Shown piece by piece: positions 17,869 through 26,913 of a stretch of 64,000 nucleotides of DNA; the first letter of the stretch is position 1; each line of letters begins with the position of its first letter. The translations under genes were made by a program, and so were the position numbers. The notes beneath the pieces were generated by a model. The model ran no database searches, was not told the DNA's origin, and saw only the letters and a list, made by a program, of their open reading frames with translations. The stretch comes from Campylobacter concisus (GTDB taxonomy: Bacteria > Campylobacterota > Campylobacteria > Campylobacterales > Campylobacteraceae). The stretch covers positions 682,001 to 746,000 of the forward strand of contig NZ_LVLC01000001.1 of the NCBI RefSeq assembly GCF_002092855.1, read 5' to 3'.

Positions 17869-18370
17869 TATCGTTTTGATAGGATTTATGGGCGTTGGCA
17901 AAGGCACGACCGCAAGGGCGCTTAGCAAGACTTTAAGGACGATGAACCTTGACTGCGACGACTTACTGGAGAGCTCACAAAATATGAAGATAAAAGCTAT
18001 CTTTGAAGAGTACGGAGAGGAGCATTTTAGGCAGCTTGAAAAGGATCTGGCTAAATTTCTAGCAACAAATGTCAAAAATGCAATCATCTCAACCGGCGGA
18101 GGCTTTGCGAAGGTTAAAAATTTAAAGAAAATTGGCACCGTGATCTATCTAAAAGCTAGTTTTGATGCGATCATGCAAAGACTAAAAAATAGTAAAAATA
18201 GCGAGAAAAAACTTGCCAAACGTCCACTTTTAAGTGATCTAAAAAGAGCCGAGGCGTTACATCTGGAGCGAGAGGAGCTTTATGAGAAAAAGGCTGATTA
18301 CATCGTCGAAGTCGAGGGTAAAACTCCAAAGCAAATCGTAAAAGAGATAAGGATGCTTTTAAAGATTTAG
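17849..18370 (+). CDS. aroK: shikimate kinase
   Basis: Phosphorylates shikimate at O3 in the chorismate pathway. 173 residues from the ATG preceded by GTGGAGAG inside der; a GTG four codons earlier is less likely. Walker A is [12 protein letters not shown] (GKGT rather than the common GKST), followed by the DCDDLLE shikimate-binding motif, RQLEKD, STGGGF and the lid RPLLSD. Order der-aroK-trpS-serS is as I recall from C. jejuni. Confidence 0.95.
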   Translation: MKTKNNNIVLIGFMGVGKGTTARALSKTLRTMNLDCDDLLESSQNMKIKAIFEEYGEEHFRQLEKDLAKFLATNVKNAIISTGGGFAKVKNLKKIGTVIYLKASFDAIMQRLKNSKNSEKKLAKRPLLSDLKRAEALHLEREELYEKKADYIVEVEGKTPKQIVKEIRMLLKI

Positions 18371-18775
18371 TTGTAAAGTGGTGCGAAATACTGCTTGCAA
18401 CGATAAATTTCAAGATCAGGCTAGATGGCTATCTGGCGTGATGTTAAAATTTGAAATGTTTGAGCTAAATTTAACGTTTTGTAGTTAGAAATTTTAGCGA
18501 AGTGTTTGAGAAAAATTTAAATATTGCGCTGTCAAAATTTTAATCAAAACTAGACATTTAACCTGCTAAGCTAAATTTTAAGATTAGATTAGATACAAAA
18601 ACTCTAATGTAACGTTAAAATTTAAAAAGTATTTTTGGCGAAGTATCGCGAGATGATTTTGATAGTTGTGTAGAAATTTTAAGCCGAGGCTAGACACATA
18701 GTCTGCCAAAAGCTTAAAATTTCAAATCTCTATCAAAAGCGCTCACGAGAAAAAGCCAAAATTTGAAAGGATAAG
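18371..18775. repeat. gene-free block of degenerate ~135-bp repeats with a long imperfect hairpin
   Basis: No reading frame of note. Three imperfect copies of a palindromic unit bounded by AAATTT/AAATTT occur at 18405-18452, 18535-18580 and 18674-18722, with a shared core (C)TAGA(C/T)...CTG(C/G). Between them the motif GCGAAGT...GAG recurs (from about 18497 and 18638), so the period is 130-141 bases. The last copy lies inside a longer imperfect inverted repeat: left arm about 18630-18666 and right arm about 18727-18764, with TATCAAAA, CTCxCGA and GCCAAAA parts matching the left arm reversed. Could be decayed mobile repeats or a structured RNA upstream of trpS. Confidence 0.6.
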
Positions 18776-19738
18776 ATGAGAGTATTAACCGGCCTCCAAC
18801 CCTCCGGCAAATTACACCTTGGCAACTACTTTGCCTCGATAAAGCAGATGGTTGATATGCAAGAGCAAAATGAGATGTTTATGTTTATAGCAAACTACCA
18901 CGCGATGACGAGCCTTAGCGAGGCCAAAGCCCTAAAGCAAAATACTTTTGAGGCTGCGTGTGCGTTTTTGGCACTTGGGATCGATCCAAATAAAAGCATA
19001 TTTTGGGTGCAAAGTGACGTTAAAGACGTGCTTGAGCTTTACTGGGTGCTAAGCCAGCATACGCCTATGGGGCTTCTTGAGCGCGCACATAGTTATAAAG
19101 ACAAGGTCGCAAAGGGTCTTAGTTCGCACCACGGACTCTTTAGCTATCCAGTTTTGATGGCAGCTGACATTTTGCTTTATAATGCGCAGGTCGTACCCGT
19201 AGGCAAGGATCAGATCCAGCACGTAGAGATCGCACGTGATATCGCGATAAAATTTAACAACGAACATGGAGAAATTTTTACATTGCCTGAGGCGAAGATC
19301 GATGAAAATGTCGCCACCGTGCCTGGCACAAACGGCGAAAAGATGAGCAAAAGCTATGGCAATACAATCGATATCTTTGCTGACGCTAAAACGCTTAAAA
19401 AGCAAATTTCTAGCATCGTGACAGACGGCACACCGCTTGAAGAGCCAAAACAGTGGCAAAACTGCAACGTCTATAATATCGCCAAACTTTTCTTAGACGA
19501 GAGTGAGCAAAAAGAGCTTCAAGCTAGATATGAGCGTGGTGGCGAGGGTCATGGGCACTTTAAAGCTTATCTAAATGAGCTTATTTGGGACTATTTTAAA
19601 GATGCGAGAGAGAAATTTGAGCATTATCAAAATAATCCTGACGAAGTGTCTGGAATTTTAGAAATAGGAGCCAAAAAGGCAAGTAATGTTGCTCAAACAA
19701 CAATAAAAAAAGTTCGTGAAGCAGTCGGAATTTATTAA
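18776..19738 (+). CDS. trpS: tryptophanyl-tRNA synthetase
   Basis: Charges tRNA-Trp. 320 residues, the usual bacterial length. Class I signatures: the HIGH-like site in PSGKLHLGNYFAS (residues 9-21) and KMSKS in GEKMSKSYGN (about 192-201). Also DILLYNAQVVPVGKDQ, typical of TrpRS. GAAAGGATAAG precedes the ATG. The gene follows the repeat block, so its promoter must lie in or before those repeats. Confidence 0.97.
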   Translation: MRVLTGLQPSGKLHLGNYFASIKQMVDMQEQNEMFMFIANYHAMTSLSEAKALKQNTFEAACAFLALGIDPNKSIFWVQSDVKDVLELYWVLSQHTPMGLLERAHSYKDKVAKGLSSHHGLFSYPVLMAADILLYNAQVVPVGKDQIQHVEIARDIAIKFNNEHGEIFTLPEAKIDENVATVPGTNGEKMSKSYGNTIDIFADAKTLKKQISSIVTDGTPLEEPKQWQNCNVYNIAKLFLDESEQKELQARYERGGEGHGHFKAYLNELIWDYFKDAREKFEHYQNNPDEVSGILEIGAKKASNVAQTTIKKVREAVGIY

Positions 19739-19750
19739 TAAAGGAAAAAT

Positions 19751-20191
19751 ATGCAAAATTTATATCCATACGCACAGATAGTTCATCTTTTTTGTGCAAT
19801 CATCTTTGTTGGTTACCTCTTTTTTGATGTAATCATTTTTAAGGCAGCTTGTAAAAAAATGCCACCTGAGCTTGCTCAAAAGGCAAAACAAGCTATCGGT
19901 TCAGTTGCTATTAAGATAATGCCACTTTGTATCTTGCTTTTGGTATTAACTGGAGGCATGATGATGAGTAACTGGGTCGGATCAAAGGCTGGAGGCTACT
20001 TTGAGACAAATTTACAAATCATTTTTATGATCAAATTTTTCTTAGCGATGCTAATCGTAGCTGCAGTTATAACAAATTTGAGCTGCAAATTTATATTTAA
20101 ACGCCCTAGCCCACTTGGCAACATACATCCATTTGCGCTAACAGCGGCAGTTTTTATCGTACTTTTTGCAAAAGTTATGTTTATGGTTTAA
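19751..20191 (+). CDS. CopD-like small membrane protein
   Basis: 146 residues with four hydrophobic segments (about 8-28, 53-70, 88-108, 126-144). The layout and the start YAQIVHLFCAIIFVGYLFFD resemble the CopD/copper-export membrane family, with a His in TM1 that could bind heme or metal. The family name is by general resemblance, and metal transport has not been shown for such short forms. AAAGGAAAAAT precedes the ATG; it lies 12 bases after trpS and 9 before serS, so it is co-transcribed with tRNA synthetase genes with no obvious link. Confidence 0.6.
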   Translation: MQNLYPYAQIVHLFCAIIFVGYLFFDVIIFKAACKKMPPELAQKAKQAIGSVAIKIMPLCILLLVLTGGMMMSNWVGSKAGGYFETNLQIIFMIKFFLAMLIVAAVITNLSCKFIFKRPSPLGNIHPFALTAAVFIVLFAKVMFMV

Positions 20192-20200
20192 GGATATAGG

Positions 20201-21445
20201 ATGATAAATTTAAAACTACTCGAGACAAATTACGATGAATTTGTAAAAAAGCTTGAGGGCAAAAATGTAAAAGCTGGACTACTTGACGAGCTTTTACAAA
20301 CTTTTAATGAACTAAAACAAAAGCGCAAAGCACTTGAAAATTTCCAAGCGATCCAAAACGCAAAGAGCAAAGAGCTTGGTATAAAAGCAAGAGCTGGTGA
20401 AGACGTGAGTGAGCTAAAAAATGAGCTAAATTTAAACAAAGCTGCGCTTGCTGACGCTGATGAGATCGTTAAACAATATGAAGAAAAGCTTGAGCAAATT
20501 TCGTTTAGCGTGCCAAATATCACCGACGATGACGTGCCATTTGGCAAGGACGAGGACGATAATGTCTGCATTAAAACGGTACTTGAGCCGACTAAATTTA
20601 GCTTTACACCAAAAGAGCACTGGGAGCTAGGCGAGAGCCTTGGCTGGCTTGACTTTGAAAGAGGTGCAAAGCTCTCAGGATCTCGCTTTACCGTGCTTCG
20701 CGGCATGGGAGCAAGGCTTAGTAGAGCGCTTGTTAATTACATGATCGACTTTAACAGCTCACGTGGCTTTGAGCTTGTAAATGTCCCTTATCTAGTAAGC
20801 TCAAACACGCTTTTTGGTACTGGCCAGCTGCCTAAATTTGAAGAGGACCTTTACAAAGTGCGCGACGAGGACCTTTATCTCATCCCAACCAGCGAAGTGC
20901 CTGTGACAAATTTATACAATGACACGATCATTGAAGCCGAGCAGCTGCCTATAAAGATGACTTGCTACTCAGCATGCTTCCGCCAAGAGGCAGGCTCAGC
21001 AGGACGTGACACGAGGGGAATGATCCGCCAGCACCAGTTTGAAAAGGTTGAGCTGGTAAGCATCACAAAGCCTGATCAAAGCGAAGACGTGCTAAATGAG
21101 ATGGTATCGTGCGCAAGCGATCTACTAACTAGCCTTGGACTTCCTCACCGTCATATGCTTCTTTGCAGTGGCGATCTTGGTTTTAGCGCGGCAAAGACGA
21201 TAGACCTTGAGGTTTGGCTACCTGGTCAAGGTAAATATAGAGAGATTAGCTCTATTTCCAATACTCGTGATTTTCAAGCAAGGCGTGCAAAAATCCGTTT
21301 TAAAGATGGCAAGAAAAATATGCTTGTAAATACACTAAATGGCTCAAGTCTAGCTGTGGGTAGGACTCTTATTGCCATCATGGAAAACTACCAAAAGGCA
21401 GATGGTACTATCGAAATTCCAGAAGTTCTTAAAAGGTATATGTAG
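20201..21445 (+). CDS. serS: seryl-tRNA synthetase
   Basis: Charges tRNA-Ser (and tRNA-Sec, relevant because the window encodes selenoprotein machinery). 414 residues: N-terminal long coiled-coil arm (about 30-105) and a class II core with motif 2 [23 protein letters not shown] (recognised by its ends FRQEAG and HQFEKVEL), TSEVPVTN and the motif 3 region [17 protein letters not shown]. The stop overlaps the GTG start of pflB by one base, so the two are coupled. Confidence 0.97.
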   Translation: MINLKLLETNYDEFVKKLEGKNVKAGLLDELLQTFNELKQKRKALENFQAIQNAKSKELGIKARAGEDVSELKNELNLNKAALADADEIVKQYEEKLEQISFSVPNITDDDVPFGKDEDDNVCIKTVLEPTKFSFTPKEHWELGESLGWLDFERGAKLSGSRFTVLRGMGARLSRALVNYMIDFNSSRGFELVNVPYLVSSNTLFGTGQLPKFEEDLYKVRDEDLYLIPTSEVPVTNLYNDTIIEAEQLPIKMTCYSACFRQEAGSAGRDTRGMIRQHQFEKVELVSITKPDQSEDVLNEMVSCASDLLTSLGLPHRHMLLCSGDLGFSAAKTIDLEVWLPGQGKYREISSISNTRDFQARRAKIRFKDGKKNMLVNTLNGSSLAVGRTLIAIMENYQKADGTIEIPEVLKRYM

Positions 21446-23814
21446 TGGCTGAAGAAGAGGTTGTAGTTTTAAAACCACCTGGCGAGCAAGCAGAGCAAGA
21501 AGCGCCTGAAGAGGCAAAAGCCGAAGCACCTGAAGAGATCGTCTCGCTTGAGAGTATCGCAAATGAGGGTGTGCTACAAGATGAAAGCATCCCAGAGCCA
21601 ATCCCTGTAAAAAAGAGCAATAAAAAGCTCTTTATAATAGCAGGCGTGGTCGCTCTAGTGCTTATTATCTTGATAGTGGTTTTGCTAGTTATCTTGCTAA
21701 AGAAAGACAAAAAAGAGAACATAGATACTGCAAGTATCGTAAAAAATATAGAAAACAACTACCAAACGCAAAATTTTGGCGCTTCAAAGATCGATGAAAT
21801 GATAAATAAAGCCAATCAGCTCTACGAGCGTGGCAATAAATTTGAAGCGTTAAAAATTTATGAAAACATAGCTGTTTATAACCAGTCACTTTCAAACTAC
21901 AACCTCGGTGTTTCGCAGATGAAACAAGAAAGATGTGATGAGGCGATCGTATCTTTTAATAAAGCTATAACTGATAGAGAAAACACAGCAGTTAGTGCCA
22001 TAAACGCTGCTGTTTGCTCACTCGAGCTAAATAACACTAAAAATTTTAACTACTATATAGGACTTGCTGACTCATTTTTGCAGTATGAAAACAACTCGCC
22101 ACTTTATAGCTATTACTATGCACTTATAAATTATTATAAAGGCAACTATTACGAGGCGCTTCAAGCACTTTCTCATCCAAATACCGCAGATTATAAAAAT
22201 GAATATGCATATTTAAGTGCAAAAATTTTATCACTTCTTGGAGATGATGAGAGAGCAATAGCTAAGCTTGAAGGGCAAAAGGCGTTTAAGGCCGACTTCA
22301 CGCTAGCACAGCTCTATGCAAGACTTGGCAAATACGACAAGGCAAGGGATTATCTAACAAAAGCTTCTAAAAACACGCCAAATATCGATCTTATCAAGAT
22401 GACTGAGGCGCTAATTGATCTAAAAACTTCTGACTATGGCGATGCAGCAGCATTTATAAAAGATGTTTACGACTACAATGCTTCTTTGCCAAGCAAAATT
22501 TACAAGATAAAAACGATACTAAAGCCTGATCTTTTTGATGTCAGCCTAGCTCAAGCACACTTTAGCGACGATATGTTTTTTGATAGAACAAGGCGCTATG
22601 AGACGCTTTTTTACTTCGCACCCTACAAGGTCTTTGATGCAAAACAGAGTATCGAGCAGATAAGAAAAGGCGGCGTTAGCGTCTTTTTAGACGATACTTC
22701 AGCAGCAAATGACTATCTTAGCCAAAGTGCAGCTGCTTCAAAAGTAAATGCAAAACTTAGCGAAGCCATCGCAAAGGCACTTAACTACCGCTTAAAAGAG
22801 GCAAACAAGGACTTTGAAGAGCTTGCTAAGGCCTATCCAAACCACTCGATCTTGCAGTATAACCTAGCTCTAAGCTACGCTCAGCTTGGGAATTTTAGCC
22901 TTGCTGCAAAGCACTTTATAGCAAGCTACCATCAGGATGTAAATAACCACCTCTCTGGCATCTTTGGCGCGATCTGCATGGATATAAATAGAAATTTAAA
23001 TCCAAAACTAGTTGAAGAGATCGGCGAAAATTTAGAAAACGACAAGAGCCTAAAGCCTGTAAATTTATATGCCTCGCTTCTAAGCCTAATAAGCGGCAAC
23101 CAAAGTGCGATGATAAGGTGGCTTGAAGAGCCAAAAGAGCCTACGACGCTAAATTTAGCCTTTGATATCATCATCGCTAAAATCTCAAACAACGATGAGC
23201 TAATGTCAAAAAAGGCTGATGAGCTTATGAAAATCTTGCCAAACGACATCATCGCAAATATCTTAAATTTCATCTCTAAAAACAAAGATCAAAACGTCAA
23301 AGAGTATGCAAAAGCGATACAAATTTACTTCATCGATAAAAATCTCGACTCAAATGCCTTCTACCACGGCGCTGACATCATCAAAAAGCAATACATCAAG
23401 CTGCTTCAGATCTCAGGCCTGCTAACAAGGGAGCGCGATAAGCTAAGAGCCGAGCTAAAGAGCGCGCCAAAAAATATAAATTTGATCCAAACTCTAGCCT
23501 ACGTGGATATCTTTACAAATGACTTTGATGAGAGCTATAAGCTTTATAATGAGGTCATAGACGAGTTTAAGATAAATGATGCTGGGACGCTCTTTTTAGC
23601 GAGTGTAGCAGCCACTGGAGCGAATAAAATAACAAATGCTATCGCACTTTTGGAGCTTACAAAGCTAAATGATCCAAGTGCTGTTGAAAACAGAGCCGCC
23701 CTTGGCTTTATGTATCAGCAAATCGATAACATAAAAGCAGCTCTTATACAATACAGCAAAGTTGGAAACGTAGAATACAACAACGAATTTTATGATTTTA
23801 TGATAGACAACTAA
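21445..23814 (+). CDS. pflB: flagellar motor disk protein PflB (TPR)
   Basis: 789 residues with an acidic Glu/Pro/Ala-rich cytoplasmic N-terminus (1-58), one transmembrane helix (about 62-87), then a periplasmic region of TPR-like helical repeats (AlaxxLYERGNKFEALKIYENIA-type, from about 115 to the end). In C. jejuni the gene directly after serS (Cj0390) is pflB, of similar length and layout; with PflA it builds the medial disk that holds stators around the wide epsilonproteobacterial motor. Identification rests on synteny plus topology. GTG start overlaps the serS stop (TAGTG). Strong terminator-like hairpin follows. Confidence 0.85.
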   Translation: MAEEEVVVLKPPGEQAEQEAPEEAKAEAPEEIVSLESIANEGVLQDESIPEPIPVKKSNKKLFIIAGVVALVLIILIVVLLVILLKKDKKENIDTASIVKNIENNYQTQNFGASKIDEMINKANQLYERGNKFEALKIYENIAVYNQSLSNYNLGVSQMKQERCDEAIVSFNKAITDRENTAVSAINAAVCSLELNNTKNFNYYIGLADSFLQYENNSPLYSYYYALINYYKGNYYEALQALSHPNTADYKNEYAYLSAKILSLLGDDERAIAKLEGQKAFKADFTLAQLYARLGKYDKARDYLTKASKNTPNIDLIKMTEALIDLKTSDYGDAAAFIKDVYDYNASLPSKIYKIKTILKPDLFDVSLAQAHFSDDMFFDRTRRYETLFYFAPYKVFDAKQSIEQIRKGGVSVFLDDTSAANDYLSQSAAASKVNAKLSEAIAKALNYRLKEANKDFEELAKAYPNHSILQYNLALSYAQLGNFSLAAKHFIASYHQDVNNHLSGIFGAICMDINRNLNPKLVEEIGENLENDKSLKPVNLYASLLSLISGNQSAMIRWLEEPKEPTTLNLAFDIIIAKISNNDELMSKKADELMKILPNDIIANILNFISKNKDQNVKEYAKAIQIYFIDKNLDSNAFYHGADIIKKQYIKLLQISGLLTRERDKLRAELKSAPKNINLIQTLAYVDIFTNDFDESYKLYNEVIDEFKINDAGTLFLASVAATGANKITNAIALLELTKLNDPSAVENRAALGFMYQQIDNIKAALIQYSKVGNVEYNNEFYDFMIDN

Positions 23815-23820
23815 AAATTT

Positions 23821-23848
23821 AAAGCTAGGTCTTTAAAAGCCTAGCTTT
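23821..23848. terminator. bidirectional terminator between pflB and the DUF2920 pseudogene
   Basis: Perfect 9-bp stem AAAGCTAGG/CCTAGCTTT around a 10-base loop, between two convergent genes. On the minus strand it is followed by AAATTTTTAG, so it suits the pseudogene; the plus side has a weaker T run. Confidence 0.65.
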
Positions 23849-23867
23849 AGATAAAACGGCTCTAAAT

Positions 23868-25120
23868 TTAAATATTAGTAACTTCAAGCCTTATCTGATC
23901 TGATACTTCACTAAATTTATAAAGCAAATCACCACACTTATACTCTATACATTTTTCATCGATCCCATCTTTTTATCCTTTTTAGACAAAATTTTCTTCA
24001 TAACGCCAGGAAGCTCTCTTTGCAAAAGTAGTTTATAAGACATCCCCATGCCGTGAGTTAGAGACTTTATAAATTTACAATCAACCTCGCTCCCATCTTT
24101 TATCATATGCAAAGTTGCGTCAAATTTTAGCTTCTTAAGAGCCTCGTAAAGCTCAGTTTTATCCTTTGCGGGGGCTGTTTCTTTATCGTTTATACAGTGA
24201 TAGCTCACGTAAATTGGCTTTTTATAGCTACTTTGAACAGTTAAATGATCTAAATTTAGGATGTTTCTTATCTCTTCTCTTGCGTCAATAAAATAATATG
24301 GTGATTTTTCATTAAGTGTCCAGTATGTCTTATCAAAAAAATAAAGATATAAATTTTGATACAAAGTGCCAGTGCCAAAACAAAAATAGTTAGTAAAATC
24401 GATCTCTTTACCAAAACCGATAAGCCGCCACAAAAATATAGCATATGAGCTATTATCTATCACCGCATCAACTAGCCATGGAGCGATCTTAGCGCACATA
24501 TGTGCCAGATATCCACCATGTGAGCTGCCTACCATTATCACTGGCAGATGTTCAAATTTGGCATTATTTATATATTTTTTTGTATAAAGAACGGCGTTTA
24601 GCACATCTAATGCTTGCATAACGCCAAAATTTTGGTATTCATTTTTTGTTGGTACCATCGTAATGCTAGCATTTAGTCTAAAATCAGCCGGCAAAAGACC
24701 GCTCTCTTTTCTAATAGTAATCTCTTTGCTGAGAAATTTAAGTAGCAAATCAACCTTCTCATGGCAGTCAATAGTTTTTAGATCGATTGGTAAATTTATA
24801 CCTATGCTTGACAGCTCTCTTGTTAAGATTTCGCGGTCTATATCATCAAGTCCAAATTTCGCCCCAAGCTGTGGGCGGTTGCCTATGCAGTGATAATCCA
24901 CACCGATACACGCCACATCATAGTTCTCTGCCATGGTTCGCATGAGATGAGTTCTATATCCAAAGTCAGAGTCTGCTCCAAGTCCAGGAATGATGACTAA
25001 AAGAGCTTTTGCCTCCTTTACATCGTCATAACAGGCATAAAAAGATCAAGCAGAGCTTCTTTTTATGCCAAGCTCCACATCATCACAAGATAAAATTTCG
25101 TAGCTTCCATCAACTAGCAT
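23868..25120 (-). pseudogene. DUF2920-family alpha/beta-hydrolase-like gene, two lesions
   Basis: Reading from ATG at 25120 (AGGAGTTAAG upstream) gives MLVDGSYEILSCDDVELGIK, then an in-frame TGA at 25046-25048 after 24 codons. The frame then stays open for 367 codons, with IPGLGADSDFGYRTHL, YHCIGNRPQLGA, PTKNEYQNFG, the nucleophile-elbow-like VGSSHGGYLAH and KSLTHGMGMS. At the 3' end this frame runs into TAG at 23945, but one extra base in an A5 tract near 23968 would continue it to TAA at 23868 with a plausible tail (IEYKCGDLLYKF). DUF2920 proteins are a multi-copy Campylobacter family, several in the flagellin glycosylation region, about 400 residues long, matching the repaired length. Function unknown. 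Confidence 0.8.
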
Positions 25121-25151
25121 CTTAACTCCTTTTAAAGTTTGCTAAATTTCT

Positions 25152-25730
25152 CTACCTTTGTGAGACGTTATAAAAAAAGCTAACGATCTGTTTTGCTAGG
25201 CGCTCTTTGAAAAATGGCCAGATGTAGCTTGGCGAATAGACATTGCCAGCTTGCATGAGCGAGATATTTGTCGCCTTTTCGCCACCATTTTTTGGACGCA
25301 CTAGCACGCTTACTTGCATGTGATAAGTATAGCTATTCGTGCTAAAGTCATCATCATCGTAATAGCCAAATGGGAAAAACATCGAGTAGCCAAAGCCAAA
25401 GCTTGGTCTGCCAAAGCCATATCCCATGCCCATCGAAAATCTAGGATCTCTTTTTATTATCCTAGAAAAGCTTTGCACATCGCCAAGGATGATGAAGTCG
25501 GCATTTTTGATATTTGGTTCGTTTCTAAAGCCAGCCTTTGCAAACTCGTTTAAAATTTCAGCATTTACATCTTGTCCAGTCGCACTATTTTTAAAATTTA
25601 CATAAACACTTTTATTTGATTCATTAAGCGTAAAAAAAATAGGCTCGCTCGTTTTGACCGAGATATTTGGAGTGCTGTTAGCACATCCAACAAAAAAAAC
25701 CACTAAGACAAATAAAAAGAAATTTTTCAT
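25152..25730 (-). CDS. lipoprotein, TraT/DUF4136-like
   Basis: 192 residues from the ATG with AGGAGTGA upstream (an in-frame GTG two codons earlier is inside that site). Signal peptide and lipobox VFFVGC with the lipidated Cys at about 16. The central part (SVYVNFKNSATG, LNEFAKAGFRNEPNIKNAD, FIILGDVQSF) resembles the fold of TraT-like and DUF4136 lipoproteins, in which a short strand-helix unit precedes an ADxxL strand. A Gly/Phe/Tyr-rich stretch (GMGYGFGRPSFGFGYSM) follows. It ends the iron-uptake operon, 8 bases after the thioredoxin-like gene; role in iron uptake is unproven. Confidence 0.65.
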   Translation of the reverse strand: MKNFFLFVLVVFFVGCANSTPNISVKTSEPIFFTLNESNKSVYVNFKNSATGQDVNAEILNEFAKAGFRNEPNIKNADFIILGDVQSFSRIIKRDPRFSMGMGYGFGRPSFGFGYSMFFPFGYYDDDDFSTNSYTYHMQVSVLVRPKNGGEKATNISLMQAGNVYSPSYIWPFFKERLAKQIVSFFYNVSQR

Positions 25731-25738
25731 ATTCACTC

Positions 25739-26233
25739 CTACAAGAGCGTTCTTATAGCACTTTCAAGTACACTTTTTGGTGTAAGACCGATAAATTTTG
25801 ATCGCATCTTACCATCTTTATCAAAAAAATAGATAACTGGCACGCCCATGACGCCGCCAACTGCCTTGCTAAAGTAATCGACTGAAACCTTGTCGCTCGT
25901 CGTTTTAAAGGTGATGTTGTGCTCTTTTAAAAGCTCAATATCTTTATCAAAGCCTTTACTAGGTCCTAAAACACCAATGAATTGGACCTCTTTACCATAC
26001 TCTTTTTCAAGCGTATTTAGATCAGGTATAGCGGCCTTGCATACTCCGCAGTCAGTGCCAAAGAAAAATAGCATATATGGTTTATCGCCTATCTTTAGGC
26101 GCTTTTCTGTTGGAAAAAACTGCGTATCAATGCCGCTTGAGTCATTTAGAGTGATGTGATGCTTCTCATACTGCTTGACGCAGCCCATAACTAGGGCTGA
26201 GACTAGACATAAAAATAAAATTTTATATCTCAT
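25739..26233 (-). CDS. TlpA/ResA-like thioredoxin lipoprotein of the iron-uptake operon
   Basis: 164 residues from ATG MRYKILFLC, which overlaps the ABC ATPase gene by 11 bases; a longer frame from 26254 is less likely because the signal peptide begins here. Lipobox ALVMGC, then a thioredoxin fold with active site CGVC (FFGTDCGVCKAAIP) and the cis-Pro loop GVPVIYFF. A periplasmic thiol oxidoreductase tethered to the membrane. C. jejuni carries two thioredoxin-like genes at this place (Cj1664-Cj1665 as I recall); here only one is present. Likely keeps the Fe-S/Cys-rich DUF2318 partner or P19 reduced, which is inference. Confidence 0.85.
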   Translation of the reverse strand: MRYKILFLCLVSALVMGCVKQYEKHHITLNDSSGIDTQFFPTEKRLKIGDKPYMLFFFGTDCGVCKAAIPDLNTLEKEYGKEVQFIGVLGPSKGFDKDIELLKEHNITFKTTSDKVSVDYFSKAVGGVMGVPVIYFFDKDGKMRSKFIGLTPKSVLESAIRTLL

Positions 26234-26912
26234 TTGGCACCTTTGGGTTTTCAATAGTGCGAATTTTCTCTAGCTTACCGTGTCTTAGATATACGATCTT
26301 ATCGCCATACTCGCCAAGATCAGGGTTGTGAGTTACTAGAAGTATCGTCTTGCCATCTTTTCTTAGCTTGCAAAATAGATCAAGTATAACTCTTTCATTT
26401 GCTTCATCAAGGTTACCAGTTGGCTCATCTGCTATTAAAATTTCAGGATCGTTTATGAGCGAGCGTGCGATACAAAGGCGTTGTTGCTCACCACCACTTA
26501 GCTGACTTGGTCTGTGTGTTAGCCTGTGAGAAAGACCAACTGCCTCAAGTGCCTTTTTAGCGTCCTCTTCATCAACTGAGCTGTGATAGTACTGAGCGAT
26601 CATCACATTTTCAAGTGCGCTAAGATATGGCACTAAGTGAAACTGCTGAAAAATAAGACCGATCTTCTCGCGTCTAAATTTAAGTGTATCATCAGCATTT
26701 AGATTGCTCGCATCATCGCCACCGAGCATATAAGTACCACTACTTGGAGTATCCATTAGAGAAAGGATATTTACAAGCGTACTCTTACCACTACCACTTG
26801 GCCCCATGACGCTGACCCACTCACCTTTTTTAACCTCAAAATTTATATCATCAAGTGCTTTAACATCGCCAAAAATTTTACAAATATTTTTTAATTCTAG
26901 TGCATTTTGCAT
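26223..26912 (-). CDS. ABC transporter ATP-binding protein (MacB/LolD type)
   Basis: 229 residues with Walker A GPSGSGKST, Q-loop FQQFHLVPYLSALENV, signature LSGGEQQR, Walker B EILIADEPTGNLD and the H-loop LLVTHNPDL, so a full, active ATPase. The MacB/LolD-type sequence fits its two FtsX-like permeases upstream. It is Cj1663-like in the FTR1-P19 operon. Such complexes in this operon have been proposed to move iron or electrons across the inner membrane; the direction of transport is not settled. The start codon lies one base after the permease stop. Confidence 0.94.
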   Translation of the reverse strand: MQNALELKNICKIFGDVKALDDINFEVKKGEWVSVMGPSGSGKSTLVNILSLMDTPSSGTYMLGGDDASNLNADDTLKFRREKIGLIFQQFHLVPYLSALENVMIAQYYHSSVDEEDAKKALEAVGLSHRLTHRPSQLSGGEQQRLCIARSLINDPEILIADEPTGNLDEANERVILDLFCKLRKDGKTILLVTHNPDLGEYGDKIVYLRHGKLEKIRTIENPKVPNEI

Positions 26913-26913
26913 A

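Noticed and set aside
18371-18775. CRISPR array
   Set aside because: The repeats are degenerate, about 135 bases apart and palindromic; there are no constant short repeats with unique spacers and no cas genes.
25046-25048. TGA in the DUF2920 gene as a selenocysteine codon
   Set aside because: The cell has Sec machinery, but the bases after this TGA form only a weak stem with no GGU loop, and the family has no Sec or Cys at that place as I recall. A nonsense mutation is simpler, and the same gene has a second lesion.
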